From contig CAMPJN010000006.1 in the NCBI GenBank assembly GCA_946886875.1, forward strand, positions 1 to 28,401: DNA of 28,401 bases. The letters are read 5' to 3'. This document shows positions 15,434-24,125 of the stretch, piece after piece (the first letter of the stretch is position 1; each line of letters starts with the position of its first letter). The DNA is from an uncultured Pseudomonas sp. GTDB taxonomy: Bacteria > Pseudomonadota > Gammaproteobacteria > Pseudomonadales > Pseudomonadaceae. Below the pieces are notes generated by a model. That model was not told the origin of the DNA. It was given only the letters and a program-made list of their open reading frames with translations, and did not search any database. The position numbers were made by a program, and so were the translations under genes.

Positions 15434-18022
15434 CTATTTCAAAAATAACCAGTTTGACATCCGGGTTCCGTCGAGCGTGATGGTATAGCGCCCGTTCTGG
15501 TAGGTGACTGGCAATTCCGTTAGGTGCGCGAGGATATCATGAGCGAAAAGTTTTAAGCCTTGCGGCGCCTTGATTGTCAGCGTGCCTTCCAGCGGTTCGA
15601 TATAGAAAGGCGTCTTGTTGTCGTCCTTGGGGATGGCGCGGGTGCCCAGGGAAATCAGCAGGTGCCGGGATTGCTTGAGTGGAGCCTCATCCAGGCTTTG
15701 CACGGCCACGCTGGCGTAGGGCGTTTGGACGCGTACCTCGATATCGTCAAGGGTCAGCGTTTCTCCGCCGATCCACCCTGTCACTGCCTGGGTGCGTGCC
15801 GTATCGATGCGGTATATGCCTTTCTGCCAGTTGCGCGTGAGCTCGCCCGTATCGCTGCTGGCCTGAGTTGCGTTGGCATCGAGCACCGCCTGGTCTGGAT
15901 CAAGCAGTATCTGCGCTCCGGCCGGGGCAGCGCTCTGCTCCAGCCAAGGCAGTTCTCTGGTAGCGGGCATCGCGATTTGCAGCTTGCCCTTCTCCGCGGC
16001 AGTTCGCAGTGCGGCGGCATTGGCCGGTGTGATGCGCTGATTGAACAGGGTGGTTGAAGTTGGGGCGAAGATGTAGGTGGTGTTCGCCTCGCGCACATCG
16101 CCGCGGCGATAGAGCAGCGCGGCGGCTGGCAGGGTGGCCAAGAGCGCTGGGTCGTTATAGGCATGCCAGTTGGATGCACTCATCCAGCCGCCGGATAGCC
16201 GCTCCTGGCTGTAGGCGTACTGCATCAGTGCGTCCCAGCCTTGGTGGCTGGCCATGCCGGCCATATAGAGCGGCAGCGTGTGCCGGTCGGGCGTGGGGAA
16301 GGGCTCTGCGTTCCACTCGGTCACCGTCATTGGCTTGCCCGTCACCTGGCCAGCGGCGATCCAATGCAGCAAGCCGTCAGTGGTCAGCGGGTTCTTCTCC
16401 AGTTGCCCGGTGCCGCCATAGCTATGCACATCGATGGCATCGCCCGCGGTGAGTGCTGGCAGCGAACTCAGGCCATTACTGCCCCAGGTGCTGGTGGTGA
16501 CTATCGGGACTTTCACCCCCAATTGGCGCAGGTGCTCAATCATCTCGACGTTGAAGCGGCGTTCCAGGTCGTTGAGGAACAGCTTCGCCGGGCCATGTTC
16601 CCAGGCGCGCCAGGTCAGGTTCTGCGGCAGATTGTATTGGCTGGCGAAGGCGGCCGCCTCCGCCATATAGAGCTGGTTGTGGATGGGTACTTGTTTGTCC
16701 GGCAGCAAGGCATTGCCGAAGTGATGGGTGATGTCATTCTCGTTGGTGATCAGTAGCGCGGCGATCGCCGGGTCGTCTTTGTAGGCGAGGTTGGTATGAG
16801 GATTTACGTGAGTCACATAGGCCTCGGCGAAACGCTTCATCGCCTGCTGCATCGTGCCGTTGACGTAGGCGTAGCCCTTGAGGCTGGCGACATCCTTGCC
16901 TTTACGTATCTCATCGAAGCCCATGATGTTGTCGGCTGGCATCAGCGCTCGTTCGACGTGCAGGTCGAGCCAGACGTAGATTCCCTCGTCTTTGAGGCAC
17001 TTGATCCACCAGTCGAGCTTGGCCAGGGATTCGGCGCTCAGCCGTTGCGTATCCTGGATAACTGCCTTTGCGCCGAAAATATTCGGGCTCACCCAAGGCG
17101 AGTCATGGTGGTGCAGTCGCACAAGATTGAAACCCAGCTCGGACAGTCGGCGGGCTTGCTGCTTGATCGCATCATCGGGCGTGGTGAACAGCGTGTAGGC
17201 CGATAAATTGGTGCCCCAGAAGCGCGCGGGGGTGTTGTCGGCGAAACGCAATTGCTCGCCGGAAGCCTTTACAAAACCCCGTTTGCCGGCCGGTTTTTCA
17301 GGTGCATTGAGAAAAGAAAGGTCGACTGGCGAGGTTTTCCAATCGACTTTGTCGCTTGGCCAGGTCGTCGGGTCGACCAGGCCGAAGCGCTCGGTGGTGG
17401 TCGGCCCAAGCGCCACATCACCGGTCACGCTCAAGGTTGCCTTGATGCTTTGGCTGCCAGGCGCGATGGCATCTTCATAGAAAAAGGCGCGCAGCTCGGC
17501 TTTATTGCCGCGTTCGAAATACAGGCTGGCCAGTGCTGGCTCGAAACGCATCTCGATGCGCCGACCTTGCGTTTGTCCCCATGACCAGCCGGCGTTGTCG
17601 GGGAGCAATTGCGGCTCGCCCATTTCGCCAGCGAGATTCGCCAAGTCGAATTTGAAAACGATTCCGCCACCGCTTATGCCCTCGATCAGGCTGCGTGCAT
17701 CCAGGCTGAAGTTCCACACCAGCTTCTGCGGGTTTTCCTTCTGAATCTCTGCCCCCAGGTCGAAATCCAGCGTTTTGTTTTCGCCGCTCAGGGAATAGCG
17801 ATAGGGGGCGGTTACCGTGAAAGTGGTTTGCGTATGGGTCCAGGACCAGTTGCTGCCCCAGAAGGCGAATGCCGAGGAGACTATCGGGCTGCCGCCGCGT
17901 GCCAGCATGGGCAGGCCGCTGCGCTCATCCACGCTGGCGACCCACTGCGATGCCCAAGTGGTGGTCGGCCAAACCACAAGGGTCAGGAGAAGCAGGAGCA
18001 ACGGACGGAATAGAGCGATCAT
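15434..18022 (-). CDS. Large secreted clan GH-A glycoside hydrolase
   Basis: An 862-residue secreted protein from the ATG at 18022 (GGTGA upstream; a GTG at 18031 would add three residues). The signal peptide is cleaved near TWA-S. Residues about 30-245 are beta-rich. A TIM-barrel region then begins (RFADNTPARFWGTNLS) with GFNLVRLHHHD, IYVWLDLH, the acid/base motif LLITNEND (Asn427-Glu428) and the nucleophile motif MTVTEWNAEPFP (Glu569). This Asn-Glu plus late Glu pattern is that of clan GH-A (GH5/GH39/GH42-type) retaining glycosidases. A further ~200-residue beta domain follows. The substrate is unknown; the position suggests cleavage of the locus's own polymer, as PslG does for Psl. The exact GH family cannot be assigned by eye. 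Confidence 0.8.
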   Translation of the reverse strand: MIALFRPLLLLLLTLVVWPTTTWASQWVASVDERSGLPMLARGGSPIVSSAFAFWGSNWSWTHTQTTFTVTAPYRYSLSGENKTLDFDLGAEIQKENPQKLVWNFSLDARSLIEGISGGGIVFKFDLANLAGEMGEPQLLPDNAGWSWGQTQGRRIEMRFEPALASLYFERGNKAELRAFFYEDAIAPGSQSIKATLSVTGDVALGPTTTERFGLVDPTTWPSDKVDWKTSPVDLSFLNAPEKPAGKRGFVKASGEQLRFADNTPARFWGTNLSAYTLFTTPDDAIKQQARRLSELGFNLVRLHHHDSPWVSPNIFGAKAVIQDTQRLSAESLAKLDWWIKCLKDEGIYVWLDLHVERALMPADNIMGFDEIRKGKDVASLKGYAYVNGTMQQAMKRFAEAYVTHVNPHTNLAYKDDPAIAALLITNENDITHHFGNALLPDKQVPIHNQLYMAEAAAFASQYNLPQNLTWRAWEHGPAKLFLNDLERRFNVEMIEHLRQLGVKVPIVTTSTWGSNGLSSLPALTAGDAIDVHSYGGTGQLEKNPLTTDGLLHWIAAGQVTGKPMTVTEWNAEPFPTPDRHTLPLYMAGMASHQGWDALMQYAYSQERLSGGWMSASNWHAYNDPALLATLPAAALLYRRGDVREANTTYIFAPTSTTLFNQRITPANAAALRTAAEKGKLQIAMPATRELPWLEQSAAPAGAQILLDPDQAVLDANATQASSDTGELTRNWQKGIYRIDTARTQAVTGWIGGETLTLDDIEVRVQTPYASVAVQSLDEAPLKQSRHLLISLGTRAIPKDDNKTPFYIEPLEGTLTIKAPQGLKLFAHDILAHLTELPVTYQNGRYTITLDGTRMSNWLFLK

Positions 18023-18105
18023 GGAGGTCACCGGCGTTTTAAGGTGGGCACTGGCAGTCTAGCAGTCGGTTCAGATGGACTAGACGCAGCGAGGGGAGTT
18101 CCGGC

Positions 18106-19602
18106 TCAAGGCTGTTCGGCCTGCTTGGGCCTGCGCGCCATTTGCACATAGGCCACTCCCATCCCGGCCACCGACCAATAGACCACGGGGATCACGGTGA
18201 TACTGCTGACGGTGAAGATGGTCAGCAGTATCCCGGCCAGTGTCGCAAGCAGAGCGCGTCCGAGTCGGCGCTGCTCGTCATCCTTGTTGGGGAATGCCCG
18301 CATGGCCTTGCGGATGCCGAGCAGCACTGTGGCGAAGAAACCGCCAAAAAGTGCCAAGCCGATCAGGCCGACTTCCAGCGCGACGGCGATATAGGTGTTG
18401 ACGATATCGATGATGCCCTGGCCTTGGATCATGGATTGCATTTCAGGCGTGCTGCGGTAATCGACGGAGCCCAGCCAGGGGTTGCGCTGGATAACGATCA
18501 GCGCGTTCTCGATCAGACGCTCGCGGTAGGTGATGTTGTGTTTTTCCACGCTGCCGATAAAGGGCAGCAGATCGAGCACTTTCTGCCCGCCGGGAATGAC
18601 GGCCAGCAGAGGCAGCGCGAGCACGGCGGCGAGCGCCAGCAGCATTAGGCGCTTGGCGGCGCTGCGGCCGGTAGCGATAAATACCACGATGATGGCGGCG
18701 GCGCCGACCCAGGGGCCGCGCGAGAGCGGCACAAACAGGCCAGCGGCAAGCAACAGGGCGCCGAGCCGGCGCTGCAGTCGGTTGCGCACGCTGCCCTGCA
18801 AAAACAGGTAGAAGCCGATGGCCACGCTGATCACATAGCCCAGGGCGATGGCCTGGCCGGTGGTGGCGATGGCGCGCAACGAGCCGCCGCGACCCAGATA
18901 GCTGGAGATCCCCCAGTGCAGGTTCAGGGCATCGATAAGGGCGCTGTACAGCAGCCAATGGCGAGCAAACTCAAAAATGCCGATCAGCGCCAGAACCATT
19001 GCGGCAAGGACGAAGCCCAACAAGGCATCCTTGAACTCGCCGACTTCCTTGAGTAAGCGGCTGGCCACGTAGTAAGGCAAAAATACGTCGATAAACAGGT
19101 AGAGCGTTTGGCGCAGCGTGTCGGTCAGCGTGGTTTCGCGCAGGTACAGCAAGGCGCTCAATATCAGGTAGACGAGCAGCAGCCGGTCTGCCCAGATACG
19201 GCCGAACGGCAGGCTGTCGGCACGTTTGCGCAGGGCGAAGAAAGTCGGCAACAACACGCACAGTGCCAGCAGGCGAATATGATCGAGCGCGAAGAAATAG
19301 TTGATCAGACCAAAACCGGGGATCTGCACCGGAACCGGCGGAATCAGAAACAGCAGGAAGAAAAATAACACCAGGGGGTTACGCTCGCGGCGCCGTGCGA
19401 TGCTCAGGGCTATTGCCGCAACGCCCGCGTACACCCAGAAGCTGTGCGAGACAAAGGCCAGCAGCGTCAGGGCGAGCCATAGATTGCGTCGGCGAGTGAA
19501 GTCGTTGGCTGGGATCAGGTCGGCAGCGGGGCGGCGCGCAAAGGCAAAAACGATAGTGGCGAGAACGAGGATGACGATCAGCGCGCGAAGGTGTTCTGGC
19601 AT
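18106..19602 (-). CDS. wzy: O-antigen ligase/polymerase-like membrane protein (Wzy candidate)
   Basis: Integral membrane protein of 498 residues with about 11-12 hydrophobic helices and a large periplasmic loop, matching the Wzy_C/O-antigen ligase family. Visible family marks are LSRGPWVG at the start of the domain and HNITYRERLIENALIVIQRNPWLG, the conserved Arg-containing loop. In a Wzx/Wzy-type locus with no other candidate in view it is best read as the polymerase joining repeat units in the periplasm; a ligase function cannot be excluded because the two share the fold. The start is the ATG at 19602 with a poor SD. It is the first gene of the minus-strand block and diverges from the flippase gene across about 100 bases in which no clear promoter was recognised. 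Confidence 0.82.
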   Translation of the reverse strand: MPEHLRALIVILVLATIVFAFARRPAADLIPANDFTRRRNLWLALTLLAFVSHSFWVYAGVAAIALSIARRRERNPLVLFFFLLFLIPPVPVQIPGFGLINYFFALDHIRLLALCVLLPTFFALRKRADSLPFGRIWADRLLLVYLILSALLYLRETTLTDTLRQTLYLFIDVFLPYYVASRLLKEVGEFKDALLGFVLAAMVLALIGIFEFARHWLLYSALIDALNLHWGISSYLGRGGSLRAIATTGQAIALGYVISVAIGFYLFLQGSVRNRLQRRLGALLLAAGLFVPLSRGPWVGAAAIIVVFIATGRSAAKRLMLLALAAVLALPLLAVIPGGQKVLDLLPFIGSVEKHNITYRERLIENALIVIQRNPWLGSVDYRSTPEMQSMIQGQGIIDIVNTYIAVALEVGLIGLALFGGFFATVLLGIRKAMRAFPNKDDEQRRLGRALLATLAGILLTIFTVSSITVIPVVYWSVAGMGVAYVQMARRPKQAEQP

Positions 19603-19703
19603 GGGCTACGGGAATATGTTCATGGATGGCGGCTGGCTAGCAGGATGTCTAATTGCGCGGGTTATGGTAATGTGCTGGCCCCTTGAAATCATGGATCGAT
19701 GTT

Positions 19704-21080
19704 ATGCCCACCGGTGATTTATCGCCACCGTCGAGCCTTGGTAGGCGCGCGCGATCCGCTGGGGCATGGAGTCTGGGGGCGCTGGTCGCGTCCCAAGGGA
19801 TTCGACTGGGCGGCAACCTTATCATGGCCCGCCTGCTGGTGCCGGAAATGTTCGGCGTCATGGTCATCGCCACCACCGTTGCGGTGGTGCTCGCCTTGCT
19901 GTCCGATATGGGCTTGCGCCAGAACATCATCCAGAGCAAGCGCGGCAACGATCCGGTGTTTCTCAATACCGCCTGGACGGTGCAGATCCTGCGCGGCTTT
20001 ATCCTCTTCGCGTTGTCGCTGCTGGTCGCCGGCTTTGCCTGGTTTGCCCAGGCCATAAACCTCTCGCCTGCGGGCTCCACTTATGCAGCGCCCGAGCTGC
20101 CGTTGGTGCTGGCCGTCACCGGCTTCTCCGCGGTTATCAATGGGTTCCAGTCAACCAAGCTGGCCTTGGCTTTTCGTTCCTTCCAGCAGAACAAGGTGGT
20201 GCTCACCGAGCTTGCCGCGCAGATTGTCGGCCTGCTGGCGATGCTTGGCATCGGCTACTTCACCGGCTCGATCTGGTCGCTGGTGGCCGCCGGGTTAGTG
20301 GCGGCCTTGGTCAGTACAGGGCTCGGCCATCTCTGGTTGCAAGGCCCAAGCAATCGGTTGCAGTGGGACAACTCGGCGCTTAAGGAACTGATCGCCTTTG
20401 GTCGCTGGGTGCTGCTGTCGTCGGCGGTGGGTGTGCTGGCCGCCCATGGCGACCGCATCTGGTTCGGCGGCAGCATGTCGGCTGCCGAACTGGGCGTTTA
20501 TTCCATTGCCGTGCTGATCCTGGGCGCAATAGAGACTGGGGTGCGCAAGCTGGCCGCTGCGGTGGCGCTGCCGGCCTTGAGCGAAGTGGCAAGAACTGAC
20601 GATACGGCGCGTCTGCGTGCTCTCTATTACCGCTTTCGGTTGGTGATCGATCTTGCCTTGCTGTTCGCCTGCGGCCTGCTATTGACCCTCAGTCCGTTGA
20701 TCATCAGTTGGCTATATGATGCGCGTTATGCCGGTGCCGGCAGCATGCTGGCGATTCTGTCGCTGTCCTTTTTTACCTTGCGCTTCACCTTGGCGCACCA
20801 GGTTTGGCTTGCCTTGGGCTTAACCAAATACCTGGCCGTGGATAACATCATCCGCTTCGTCTCGTTATGGACGTTGCTGCCGTTGCTGCTGGCGCTGGGT
20901 GGCACGACCTATGCGATCTGGGGCGTTGCCCTGTATGCGCTGCCTACGATCTTTTTGATCCTGTATATCAATCGCCGCTTGGGTTTGCTCGATATAAAGC
21001 GCGAGCTTATGGTGCTGCCCATGTTGGGCGTCGGGGCGTTGTGTGGGATGGGGTTTTCCCAAGTGGTTGCGTGGTTCTGA
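19704..21080 (+). CDS. wzx: Wzx-type lipid-linked oligosaccharide flippase
   Basis: Polytopic protein of 458 residues with about 12-14 membrane helices, of the polysaccharide-transporter branch of the MOP superfamily. It would flip undecaprenyl-linked repeat units across the inner membrane. The N-terminal signature is ARSAGAWSLGALVASQGIRL followed by MARLLVPEMFGVMVIATTV and DMGLRQNIIQS, which is typical of the Wzx/MurJ-like polysaccharide flippases. The ATG at 19704 is preferred; a TTG at 19683 would add seven residues. It is the first gene of the plus-strand glycosyltransferase group, divergent from the polymerase. Confidence 0.9.
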   Translation: MPTGDLSPPSSLGRRARSAGAWSLGALVASQGIRLGGNLIMARLLVPEMFGVMVIATTVAVVLALLSDMGLRQNIIQSKRGNDPVFLNTAWTVQILRGFILFALSLLVAGFAWFAQAINLSPAGSTYAAPELPLVLAVTGFSAVINGFQSTKLALAFRSFQQNKVVLTELAAQIVGLLAMLGIGYFTGSIWSLVAAGLVAALVSTGLGHLWLQGPSNRLQWDNSALKELIAFGRWVLLSSAVGVLAAHGDRIWFGGSMSAAELGVYSIAVLILGAIETGVRKLAAAVALPALSEVARTDDTARLRALYYRFRLVIDLALLFACGLLLTLSPLIISWLYDARYAGAGSMLAILSLSFFTLRFTLAHQVWLALGLTKYLAVDNIIRFVSLWTLLPLLLALGGTTYAIWGVALYALPTIFLILYINRRLGLLDIKRELMVLPMLGVGALCGMGFSQVVAWF

Positions 21081-21092
21081 GGGGCTAAGGGA

Positions 21093-21716
21093 ATGATTGG
21101 GTTGGTTAAGCGTGGCGTGGCGTATATCGCTAGAAAAACCGGGCGCGGACGTTCACTTTATAGACGTTTGTGTAACCCCAACGCTTTCGAGTGGGCCGAC
21201 TATCTGGCGCGGTGGGGTGGTCTGCACGCCGTAGGCGAAAGCGTGCGTATTAGCCTTGGCTGCAACATAACCGACCCCACCCTGGTGCGCATTGGCAGCA
21301 ATGTGACCTTGGCCGATTGCACGCTGCTTGGGCATGACGGCGTGATTCGTATACTCAACGCCCGTTACGACAAGAAGCTCGATTCGGTTGGGCCCATCGA
21401 TATACGCGACAACTGCTTTATCGGTTACGGCGCCATTGTCATGCCGCGCGTAACCATAGGGCCGGACTCCATCGTTTCTGCGGGTGCAGTGGTCACCAAA
21501 GATGTGCCGCCTGGCATGGTGGTGGGTGGCAACCCGGCCAAGGTTATTTGCACCACCGAAGAGCTGGTCGCACGTATGGAGGCGCGCGCCGAGAGCTACC
21601 CCTGGATCGAGCTGATTCGGCAGCGCGAAGGCGCCTACGACCCGCAAATGGAGCCGACCCTCAAAGCCATGCGTTCGGCATTCTTCTTCGGCGAAAACGA
21701 CCCATCGGGGCAGTGA
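21093..21716 (+). CDS. Hexapeptide-repeat (LbH) O-acyltransferase
   Basis: A 207-residue transferase with left-handed beta-helix hexapeptide repeats: VRISLGCNITDPTLVRIGSN, IDIRDNCFIGYGAIVMPRVTIGPDSIVSAGAVV, and the closing VPPGMVVGGNPAKVI typical of maltose/galactoside-type acetyltransferases. It probably acetylates a sugar of the repeat unit in the cytoplasm using acetyl-CoA. The C-terminal extension (about 160-207) is not a family standard. AAGGGA lies directly before the ATG, 12 bases after the flippase stop, so translation is operonic. Confidence 0.88.
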   Translation: MIGLVKRGVAYIARKTGRGRSLYRRLCNPNAFEWADYLARWGGLHAVGESVRISLGCNITDPTLVRIGSNVTLADCTLLGHDGVIRILNARYDKKLDSVGPIDIRDNCFIGYGAIVMPRVTIGPDSIVSAGAVVTKDVPPGMVVGGNPAKVICTTEELVARMEARAESYPWIELIRQREGAYDPQMEPTLKAMRSAFFFGENDPSGQ

Positions 21717-21774
21717 TGCTGCGCAACCCATATCTGCGCGAACGCGTAAAGAAGTGTGAAAGGAATAGCTGTTC

Positions 21775-22725
21775 ATGAAGCTGTTGGTCGTAATCGTCAA
21801 TTACCGCACGCCAGGCTTGGCATTGGCCTGTTTGCGCTCGCTGGAAAAGATTGTTCATGCAGGGCTCGAAGTCAGTGCGGTGGTGATCGATAACTGCTCG
21901 GGCGACGACTCGGCGGAGATTCTTCAGCAAGGCCTGGCGCAAATGGATCTGCAGGTGCCGACGAGTTTTATGCAGTCGGCGCGCAATGGCGGTTTTGCTT
22001 ACGGCAATAACGAAGTACTGCGCCAATGCTTCTTGCCGCTGGCTGGTGCTGCCGCCGATGTCGTCTGGCTATTGAACCCCGATACCTATTTAAAGGAGGC
22101 AGGCATTCAGCCGCTGCTGGAGTTTATGCAGGCGAACCCGCAGGTCGGCATAGTCGGCTCCAAGGTCGAGGATGAAGATGGCACGGTGCGCCGTAGCGCG
22201 TTCAGGAAGCCAAGCATCTTTTCCGAAGTGGACTCGGCGCTGGCCTTCGGCCCGGTTTCACGGTTGCTGCAGCGCTTCCAGGTGGCGCCTGAGCCCAGCC
22301 CAGTGCCTGTGTCGGTGGATTGGGTCAGTGGCGCCAGCCTGTTTATCAGGGCCGAAGTAGTGCAGCGCGTCGGCCTTATGGACGAAAACTACTTTATGTA
22401 TTTCGAAGAAACCGACTACTGCTTGGCCGCCCAGGCCCAGGGCTATGAGGTTTGGTACTGGCCGGATTTCAGCGTGGTGCATCTGGTCGGCCAGGCGTCC
22501 GGGGTTACGGGTACTGCCCGCATGCTCAAGCGCAGGCCCAAGTATTGGTTCGATTCGAGGGCGTATTTTTTCCGTAAGAACTTTGGCGGCGGTTATCTGC
22601 ATATGGCGAACCTGGCTTGGCTGTCGTGCTATCCAATCGGCCGGCTGTGGCAGTGGTTAAGGCGCAAGCCTTGTGAAGATCCGCCCCGCTTATGGTGGGA
22701 TTTTCTGCGCTACTACTACCTATGA
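21775..22725 (+). CDS. Family 2 glycosyltransferase, rhamnosyltransferase-like
   Basis: GT-A inverting glycosyltransferase of 316 residues. It starts MKLLVVIVNYRTPGLAL and has VVIDNCSGDDS, NGGFAYGNNE, LLNPDT (metal-binding Asp103 in NPD) and the acceptor-side MDENYFMYFEETDYCLAA, a pattern common in WbbL-like rhamnosyltransferases. With rfbB at the edge of the locus, dTDP-rhamnose is a reasonable donor, but this is inferred. No membrane helices; it would act on the cytoplasmic face. AAAGGA precedes the ATG. Confidence 0.9.
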   Translation: MKLLVVIVNYRTPGLALACLRSLEKIVHAGLEVSAVVIDNCSGDDSAEILQQGLAQMDLQVPTSFMQSARNGGFAYGNNEVLRQCFLPLAGAAADVVWLLNPDTYLKEAGIQPLLEFMQANPQVGIVGSKVEDEDGTVRRSAFRKPSIFSEVDSALAFGPVSRLLQRFQVAPEPSPVPVSVDWVSGASLFIRAEVVQRVGLMDENYFMYFEETDYCLAAQAQGYEVWYWPDFSVVHLVGQASGVTGTARMLKRRPKYWFDSRAYFFRKNFGGGYLHMANLAWLSCYPIGRLWQWLRRKPCEDPPRLWWDFLRYYYL

Positions 22726-22735
22726 GGCGGGCGGT

Positions 22736-23320
22736 ATGACCGATTCTTCAAGCGTTCGCCCCGAGTCCGATGTTCTGCTCGGCACGTGCAATTGCAATCC
22801 GTCCGGGATTGGTTTTGTGGCACTGATCAAAGAAGACTTCATCACCCATGAGCGCGACTTTTTCAGCCAGGGGTTTTGGGCAATCGCAGTTCATCGATTT
22901 GGTAACTGGCGGATGGGCATCCGTAACCGCTTGCTGCGTATGCCGTTCTCGTTGCTCTACAAGGTTTTGGAAAAGTCGGTTGAATGGCTCTGCGGCATCA
23001 GCCTCAAGTACACGGTGGTGGTTGGCCGGCGTGTGCGCATCTGGCACCACGGCGGCATGATTTTGGGCGCTCTCTCGATTGGCGACGATGTGCATATCCG
23101 CCAGAACACCACCTTCGGCGTCAAACGCCGGGGTGACCCTCGTTGGCTCAAGCCCGTGATCGGCAGCCGCTGCGATATCGGCGCAGGAGCGGTAATAGTG
23201 GGTGCTATCGAAGTCGGCGATGACAGCGTGGTCGGCGCCAATGCGGTGTTGGCGCAGTCCGTGCCTGCGAGCTCTGTGGTGCTTGCGGTTAAACCGCAGA
23301 TAACCGTGAAAAGCCGCTAA
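22736..23320 (+). CDS. Serine O-acetyltransferase-like LbH acyltransferase
   Basis: A 194-residue CysE-like protein. The ATG at 22736 follows a purine-rich GAGGCGGGCGG ten bases after the preceding stop; a longer frame from 22673 overlaps that gene and is not favoured. FWAIAVHRFGNWRM, a helical linker, then hexapeptide repeats: RVRIWHHGGMILGALSIGDD, IRQNTTFGVKRRGD, CDIGAGAVIVGAIEVGDD. Such proteins in EPS loci acetylate sugars or amino-acid substituents rather than making cysteine. Substrate unknown. Confidence 0.87.
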   Translation: MTDSSSVRPESDVLLGTCNCNPSGIGFVALIKEDFITHERDFFSQGFWAIAVHRFGNWRMGIRNRLLRMPFSLLYKVLEKSVEWLCGISLKYTVVVGRRVRIWHHGGMILGALSIGDDVHIRQNTTFGVKRRGDPRWLKPVIGSRCDIGAGAVIVGAIEVGDDSVVGANAVLAQSVPASSVVLAVKPQITVKSR

Positions 23321-23396
23321 TGCCAGTAAACGTCATCCGCGAATGTTTCAGCAGTGGTGCTGGCGTCAAGCCATGCGCAGAAGCAAGGGCATACCT

Positions 23397-24125
23397 ATGA
23401 GTCACCCGCTGGACTATTTCGAGCGAATTTTCATCATCAACCTGCCTGCGCGGACGGATAGGCGCAGCGAAATGGCCGCACAGCTGAAAGCCATAGGGCT
23501 GAGCCTGGAGAAGGCGAACATCGAGCTTTTCCCCGCGGTACGCCCGGATGCGCCCGAGGGCTTTTCCAGTATCGGTGCCAGAGGTTGTTTTATGAGCCAT
23601 CTGGGCGTACTGCGCAGCGCCCAGCGTCTGGGCTTGCAGCGTGTGGCGATCTTCGAGGACGACCTGGATTTTGCGGTGGATTTTAATGCGCGTATGCCGT
23701 CGCTGGTGCAACAGCTGACGGCAACTGACTGGTCAATTTTCTATGGTGGTTATCGCCTGACGCGGCCTTTCGACCGGCCGCTAGATACTGGCTTGAGCGC
23801 GGCCGGTGTCGACGAGGCGATTGAGACGACCCATTTCATTGCCTTTCAGGGCGAAGCGATCGCGGCCGCGGTGCAGCATCTTGAATTGCTGCTGGGTCGC
23901 CCCGCGGGGCATCCCGAGGGCGGCCCTATGCATGTCGATGGCGCTTACAACAGGTTGCGACGGGTGAATCCGCAGTTCAACACGCTGCTGGCCATTCCGG
24001 AGTTGGGCTTTCAGCGGGCGTCGCGCACGGATATCCACGCGCTGCGCTGGTTCGACGCAACTCCGCTGGTTCGCAATGGCGTGGCCGGCATGCGGTGGGT
24101 GAAAAATCTTCTATGGCGGCGTTGA
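23397..24125 (+). CDS. Family 25 glycosyltransferase
   Basis: Cytoplasmic glycosyltransferase of 242 residues of the LPS-type GT25 family. FERIFIINLPARTDRRSEM opens the domain, followed by ARGCFMSHLGVLRSAQRLGL and the metal-binding FEDDLDF (Glu87-Asp88-Asp89), then HVDGAYNRLR late in the domain. The ATG at 23397 has AGGG seven bases upstream; frames from 23343 or 23373 are longer but lack an SD. GT25 enzymes often add galactose or glucose to LPS cores, so the donor may be the GalE product UDP-galactose (inference). Confidence 0.88.
   Translation: MSHPLDYFERIFIINLPARTDRRSEMAAQLKAIGLSLEKANIELFPAVRPDAPEGFSSIGARGCFMSHLGVLRSAQRLGLQRVAIFEDDLDFAVDFNARMPSLVQQLTATDWSIFYGGYRLTRPFDRPLDTGLSAAGVDEAIETTHFIAFQGEAIAAAVQHLELLLGRPAGHPEGGPMHVDGAYNRLRRVNPQFNTLLAIPELGFQRASRTDIHALRWFDATPLVRNGVAGMRWVKNLLWRR

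Noticed and set aside
16241..16756. Plus-strand ORF of 171 codons inside the glycosidase gene
   Set aside because: Shadow of the glycosidase, whose catalytic motifs lie on the other strand across the same bases.
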